Shown piece by piece: positions 61,069 to 64,000 of a stretch of 64,000 nucleotides of DNA. The position numbers and the translations under genes were made by a program. Origin of the DNA: an uncultured Bacteroidales bacterium (GTDB taxonomy: Bacteria; Bacteroidota; Bacteroidia; Bacteroidales; FEN-979); assembly GCA_903945175.1 (NCBI GenBank), contig CAJAUM010000134.1, positions 1 to 64,000 on the forward strand, given 5' to 3'. Numbering within the stretch: position 1 is the stretch's first letter; each line of letters begins with the position of its first letter. Below the pieces are notes generated by a model that saw nothing but the letters and a program-made list of their open reading frames with translations, searched no databases and was not told the origin of the DNA.

Positions 61069-61210
61069 ACTAACCCGGGCTTTTAGGGCGCCGGGGTCCG
61101 TGGTGCGTTGAATATTATCACTGCACTCAACCGCGGTTCCTTTGCGGCATACAAAAATTGATCTATTTATTTGTATATTTACCAAAATTTAACATTAAAA
61201 CAGCGAACAG

Positions 61211-61870
61211 ATGAAAACAGGAAAAAAAATTATTGGATTGTTGTCAGTTATGGCCGTGATCATGCTTAATTCATGTACTGCCCCGGTAACACTGACAAGC
61301 TGGAAAAATCCGGATTCCAAATCACAGGTTTCGAAGGTGGTTCTTATGCCAATGTTTGAAAAACTGGAATATATGAAACCCTTTGAACAATCAATGGATG
61401 CCTATTTCGAACAGCAGGGTCTCAAAACCATTGGCTCCCTGGACTTTCTGAATCCAAATATCAAATATTCCATTGACGACATCAAGAAAAAATGCGACAG
61501 CCTGAGCGCTGATGGTATTTTGGTTTTTATTTATAAAGGCACCGATAAGACTGAGAATTATATTCCGCCAACAACATACTATACCGGTGGCTATGGCGGA
61601 TATTGGGGCGGCGGATATTGGGGCGGCGGATACTATGGTGGATATTATGGTGGCACCGTTTCAACGGGAGGATACTGGACAACCACCTCTGTTCTTAACC
61701 TTACGGCAAGCCTTTATTGTTGGGGATCAAAAGATGCAGTTTGGACTGCTGAAATTACCATCACTGACCCCGAGTACGTTGATCAGGTTTCAGTTCAGAT
61801 TGCTCAGCAAATATTTGCCGATTGGCAGAAATACGGTCTTTTGAAGCCTATCGTGACTTCGAAGAAATAG
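61211..61870 (+). CDS. Lipoprotein with Gly/Tyr-rich repeat, DUF4136-like
   Basis: 219 residues. Lipobox MLNSC (Cys about 22). The APVTLTSWKNPDSKSQVSKV start and central DGILVFIYKGTDKT resemble the DUF4136 family. A run of Gly/Trp/Tyr repeats (GGYWGGGYWGGGYYGGYYGG at about 130-149) is encoded by tandem 15-bp units. The C-terminal region (LNLTASLYCWGSKDAVWTAE) matches the typical end. Function unknown. Confidence 0.75.
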   Translation: MKTGKKIIGLLSVMAVIMLNSCTAPVTLTSWKNPDSKSQVSKVVLMPMFEKLEYMKPFEQSMDAYFEQQGLKTIGSLDFLNPNIKYSIDDIKKKCDSLSADGILVFIYKGTDKTENYIPPTTYYTGGYGGYWGGGYWGGGYYGGYYGGTVSTGGYWTTTSVLNLTASLYCWGSKDAVWTAEITITDPEYVDQVSVQIAQQIFADWQKYGLLKPIVTSKK

Positions 61871-61898
61871 CCATTTCCAAGAGGCTCCACGGTCAAAC

Positions 61899-61935
61899 AA
61901 AAAGCCCTGTAAGTTGTTGATTTACAGGGCTTTTT
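61899..61935. terminator. Bidirectional rho-independent terminator
   Basis: A 14-bp perfect stem (61899..61912 with 61922..61935) and 9-base loop, with A and T runs on the flanks; between the lipoprotein gene and the tRNA-Gln, ending both transcripts. Confidence 0.9.
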
Positions 61936-61937
61936 TG

Positions 61938-62010
61938 TTGTCCGACTAGGGGTCGAACCTAGACTCTAATGATCCAGAATCATTTGTGTTGCCAGTTACA
62001 CCATCGGACA
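61938..62010 (-). tRNA. tRNA-Gln (anticodon CUG)
   Basis: On the minus strand, TGTCCGA pairs with TCGGACA as the acceptor stem, with discriminator A73. D arm GTGT/ACAC, anticodon stem AATGA/TCATT with loop TTCTGGA and anticodon CTG, T arm CTAGG/CCTAG with loop TTCGACC. 73 nt; CCA is not encoded. It lies 44 bp after the glnS stop on the same strand. Confidence 0.96.
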
Positions 62011-62054
62011 ATCTGAGCGCAAAATTAATACTTTTTTCGCAAAATTGTCAAGTT

Positions 62055-63758
62055 TTATTTTACCTTTTCCACTTTGGACCATGAATCCTTTAATGATACT
62101 ACCCTGTTGAATACCAGGTTTTGTGCGGTTGAATCATGGTCCACTGAAAAGTAGCCGATACGTTCAAACTGGTATTTTTCCAGAATCTGTGCATTTTTAA
62201 CAGCTGGTTCTATCATGGCCGTAACGATTTTCAGGGAATCGGGATTCAGATAATCCAGATATGTTTTTCCCTCTTCAGCCTCATCAGGATTTTCCATGAC
62301 AAATAAACGATCATATAGCCTGACTTCGGTCTTTATTGCATATTTTTCAGAAACCCAATGCAATGTTCCCTTTACCTTCCTGTTGCTCTCAGGCATGCCA
62401 CTTTTTGTCAACGGGTCGTATGTGCAATGAATTTCTTCAATCTCGCCCGTTTTTGGGTCTTTCACGACATGTTCGCACTTGATGATGTAAGCAGCCTTCA
62501 GTCGGACCTCACGGCCCGGAGCGAGGCGAAAAAACTTATTTGGGGGATCTTCCATAAAATCGTCCCTTTCGATGAAGATTGTCTTAGTAAAAGGAAGTTT
62601 ACGTTTTCCCTTTGTCTCATCTTCAGGATTGTTTACCGCCTCCATTTCCTCCACCAGCTCTTCAGGATAGTTGTCAATCACTATTTTCACCGGATCAAGC
62701 ACAGCCATCAAACGGTTAGCGCGCTTGTTGAGATCTTCCCGGATGCAGAATTCGAGCAGGCTGACGTCGATGATATTGTCGCGCTTGGCAACACCGATTG
62801 TTTCTGCGAAATTCCGTATAGATTCGGGCGTATATCCACGACGTCGCAATCCGCAAATGGTTGGCATACGGGGATCGTCCCATCCGGTTACATTGCCATC
62901 ACGGACCAGTTCCAGCAATTTACGTTTGCTCATTACGGTATAGGTCATGTTTAACCGTGCAAATTCGATTTGTCTGGGAGCATAAATGCCTATTTCGTGG
63001 ATAAACCAATCATACAGCGGCCTGTGCACTTCAAATTCAAGGGTACATATGGAATGGGTGATGCGCTCAATTGAATCGGACTGGCCATGGGCAAAATCAT
63101 ACATCGGGTAAATACACCACTGGTTGCCTGTACGATGATGGTGGGTATGCAGGATCCTGTACAGGACAGGATCGCGCATATGCATATTCGGGGAGGTCAA
63201 ATCAATTTTTGCACGCAATACCCTTGAGCCGTCGGGGAATTCACCGGCACGCATGCGTGCAAAAAGATCGATGTTTTCTTCTACCGAACGGTGCCGAAAA
63301 GGGCTCTCCTTACCGGGGCGGGTAGGGGTACCCCTTGTTTCGGAAATCTCTTCGGCTGTCATATCGCATACAAATGCTTTGCCTTTCCTGATCAGGATTA
63401 CAGCGTATCCATATAGTTGTTCAAAATAATCGGAAGCATAAAACAACCGGTCCTCCCAATCGAAACCAAGCCATTTTACATCTTCCATTATTGAATCGAC
63501 ATATTCAACCTCTTCTTTCACCGGATTGGTATCATCAAACCGGAGATTCGTTTTTCCGTTGTATTTTTTACTCAGGCCAAAATTCAGACATATGGATTTG
63601 GCGTGGCCGATATGCAGGTAGCCATTGGGTTCTGGTGGGAACCGGGTATGAACCCTGCTGTCATTTACCCCATTACGAATATCATTTTCAATGATTTCTT
63701 CAATAAAATTGAGCGATCGTATAATCTTTTCCTCTTCCTTTTTTCTGGGTTCTTCCAT
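62055..63758 (-). CDS. glnS: Glutaminyl-tRNA synthetase
   Basis: 567 residues. HIGH motif in [18 protein letters not shown] form VMSKRK, and FDDTNP before the active site; C-terminal beta-barrels for anticodon reading are present. Normal size. Charges tRNA-Gln directly, so the indirect amidation path is not required for glutamine. A TAAGTTTG -7 box is seen on the minus strand at 63833..63840. A tRNA-Gln lies just downstream and could be co-transcribed. Confidence 0.97.
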   Translation of the reverse strand: MEEPRKKEEEKIIRSLNFIEEIIENDIRNGVNDSRVHTRFPPEPNGYLHIGHAKSICLNFGLSKKYNGKTNLRFDDTNPVKEEVEYVDSIMEDVKWLGFDWEDRLFYASDYFEQLYGYAVILIRKGKAFVCDMTAEEISETRGTPTRPGKESPFRHRSVEENIDLFARMRAGEFPDGSRVLRAKIDLTSPNMHMRDPVLYRILHTHHHRTGNQWCIYPMYDFAHGQSDSIERITHSICTLEFEVHRPLYDWFIHEIGIYAPRQIEFARLNMTYTVMSKRKLLELVRDGNVTGWDDPRMPTICGLRRRGYTPESIRNFAETIGVAKRDNIIDVSLLEFCIREDLNKRANRLMAVLDPVKIVIDNYPEELVEEMEAVNNPEDETKGKRKLPFTKTIFIERDDFMEDPPNKFFRLAPGREVRLKAAYIIKCEHVVKDPKTGEIEEIHCTYDPLTKSGMPESNRKVKGTLHWVSEKYAIKTEVRLYDRLFVMENPDEAEEGKTYLDYLNPDSLKIVTAMIEPAVKNAQILEKYQFERIGYFSVDHDSTAQNLVFNRVVSLKDSWSKVEKVK

Positions 63759-63910
63759 AAAAGCAATATAAACGTTTCAAAATGTCGTAAGAATAGGTAT
63801 TGGTTTGATAAAATATCTCCCCAACCCGACTGCAAACTTACTACAATTTAAAAACAGAGGGTCCGATTCCCGGGAATTTGATAATTTCACCGTTTAAAAA
63901 ATGAAATATT

Positions 63911-64000
63911 ATGGGCACGATTTTACTTGAAGGAATGGAATTCTTTGCATTTCACGGATGTTTCAAGGAGGAACAGATCATTGGAACAAAATTCATTGTT
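63911..64000 (+). CDS. folB: Dihydroneopterin aldolase (5' end, cut by window)
   Basis: The first 30 residues from ATG 63911 include GMEFFAFHGCFKEEQIIGTK, matching the start of FolB, which has a G-x-HGxxxxE pattern. It acts in folate synthesis. The rest is beyond the right edge. The gap 63759..63910 holds nothing further that can be identified. Confidence 0.85.
   Translation, partial: MGTILLEGMEFFAFHGCFKEEQIIGTKFIV

Noticed and set aside
61575-61660. Gly-rich repeat as a minisatellite outside a gene
   Set aside because: It is in frame within the lipoprotein gene and encodes the Gly/Tyr/Trp-rich segment.
1-64000. CRISPR arrays, prophage or complete insertion sequences
   Set aside because: No regular repeat-spacer pattern, phage structural gene, integrase or terminal inverted repeats were seen.

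Overview
The window reads as chromosomal DNA from a Bacteroidota bacterium, most likely an anaerobic or facultative member near the Bacteroidales. Sequence support: TAnnTTTG promoter boxes about 25 bp before many start codons, weak Shine-Dalgarno sites, type IX secretion-type C-terminal sorting domains, a GldH-like gliding lipoprotein, an S46 dipeptidyl-peptidase, LytS/LytTR regulatory pairs, lamin-tail and carboxypeptidase-regulatory-like surface proteins, and glutaminyl-tRNA synthetase. No complete mobile element, prophage, CRISPR array or rRNA operon is visible; only a possible transposase tail sits at the left edge.

Layout. 1-7.8 kb: housekeeping and stress genes (PfkB sugar/nucleoside kinase, MsrB-MsrA fusion lipoprotein, Kir-like potassium channel, TPR protein, elongation factor G, PAS and PspC proteins). 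7.8-14.9 kb: a minus-strand nitric-oxide detoxification block: an NsrR-like Rrf2 regulator, a ferredoxin-type Fe-S protein, quinol-dependent NO reductase, cupin, DUF438/hemerythrin/PAS protein, DUF2249 protein and a PepSY-type membrane protein. An 18-bp element precedes the regulator and is partly repeated before the operon. 14.9-37 kb: mixed genes (tRNA/rRNA methyltransferase, pseudouridine synthase, nuclease/phosphatase, GH3 protein, LysE exporter, two LytS/LytTR pairs, S46 peptidase, ECF sigma operon, RNase R, fused Dpp-type ABC ATPase, ComF, lamin-tail protein).

37-47.5 kb is the most distinctive part. A Crp/Fnr regulator is followed by a regulatory region with a roughly 21-bp phased series of Fnr/Crp-like palindromes. 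Then come a hexahaem surface lipoprotein with a collagen-like linker, a monohaem lipoprotein with an 11-C tract, a DUF5777 outer-membrane beta-barrel and a small cytochrome c. These are followed by an inner-membrane complex: heptahaem cytochrome, cytochrome b, Tat-exported Fe-S subunit, NrfD-type subunit and an Ig-like membrane-anchored protein. Together they look like a route from the quinone pool through periplasmic haems and an outer-membrane barrel to a surface multihaem protein. The terminal reaction is not identifiable from sequence; no known catalytic reductase subunit is present.

47.5-64 kb: stand-alone riboflavin kinase, GldH-like lipoprotein, a very large NtrY-like histidine kinase, methyltransferase, mnmG flanked by two parS-like sites (hinting at origin proximity), ybeY, an anti-sigma-type ATPase, a DUF4175-like coiled-coil membrane protein, gltX, a DUF4136-like lipoprotein, tRNA-Gln(CUG) just downstream of glnS, and the 5' end of folB at the right edge.
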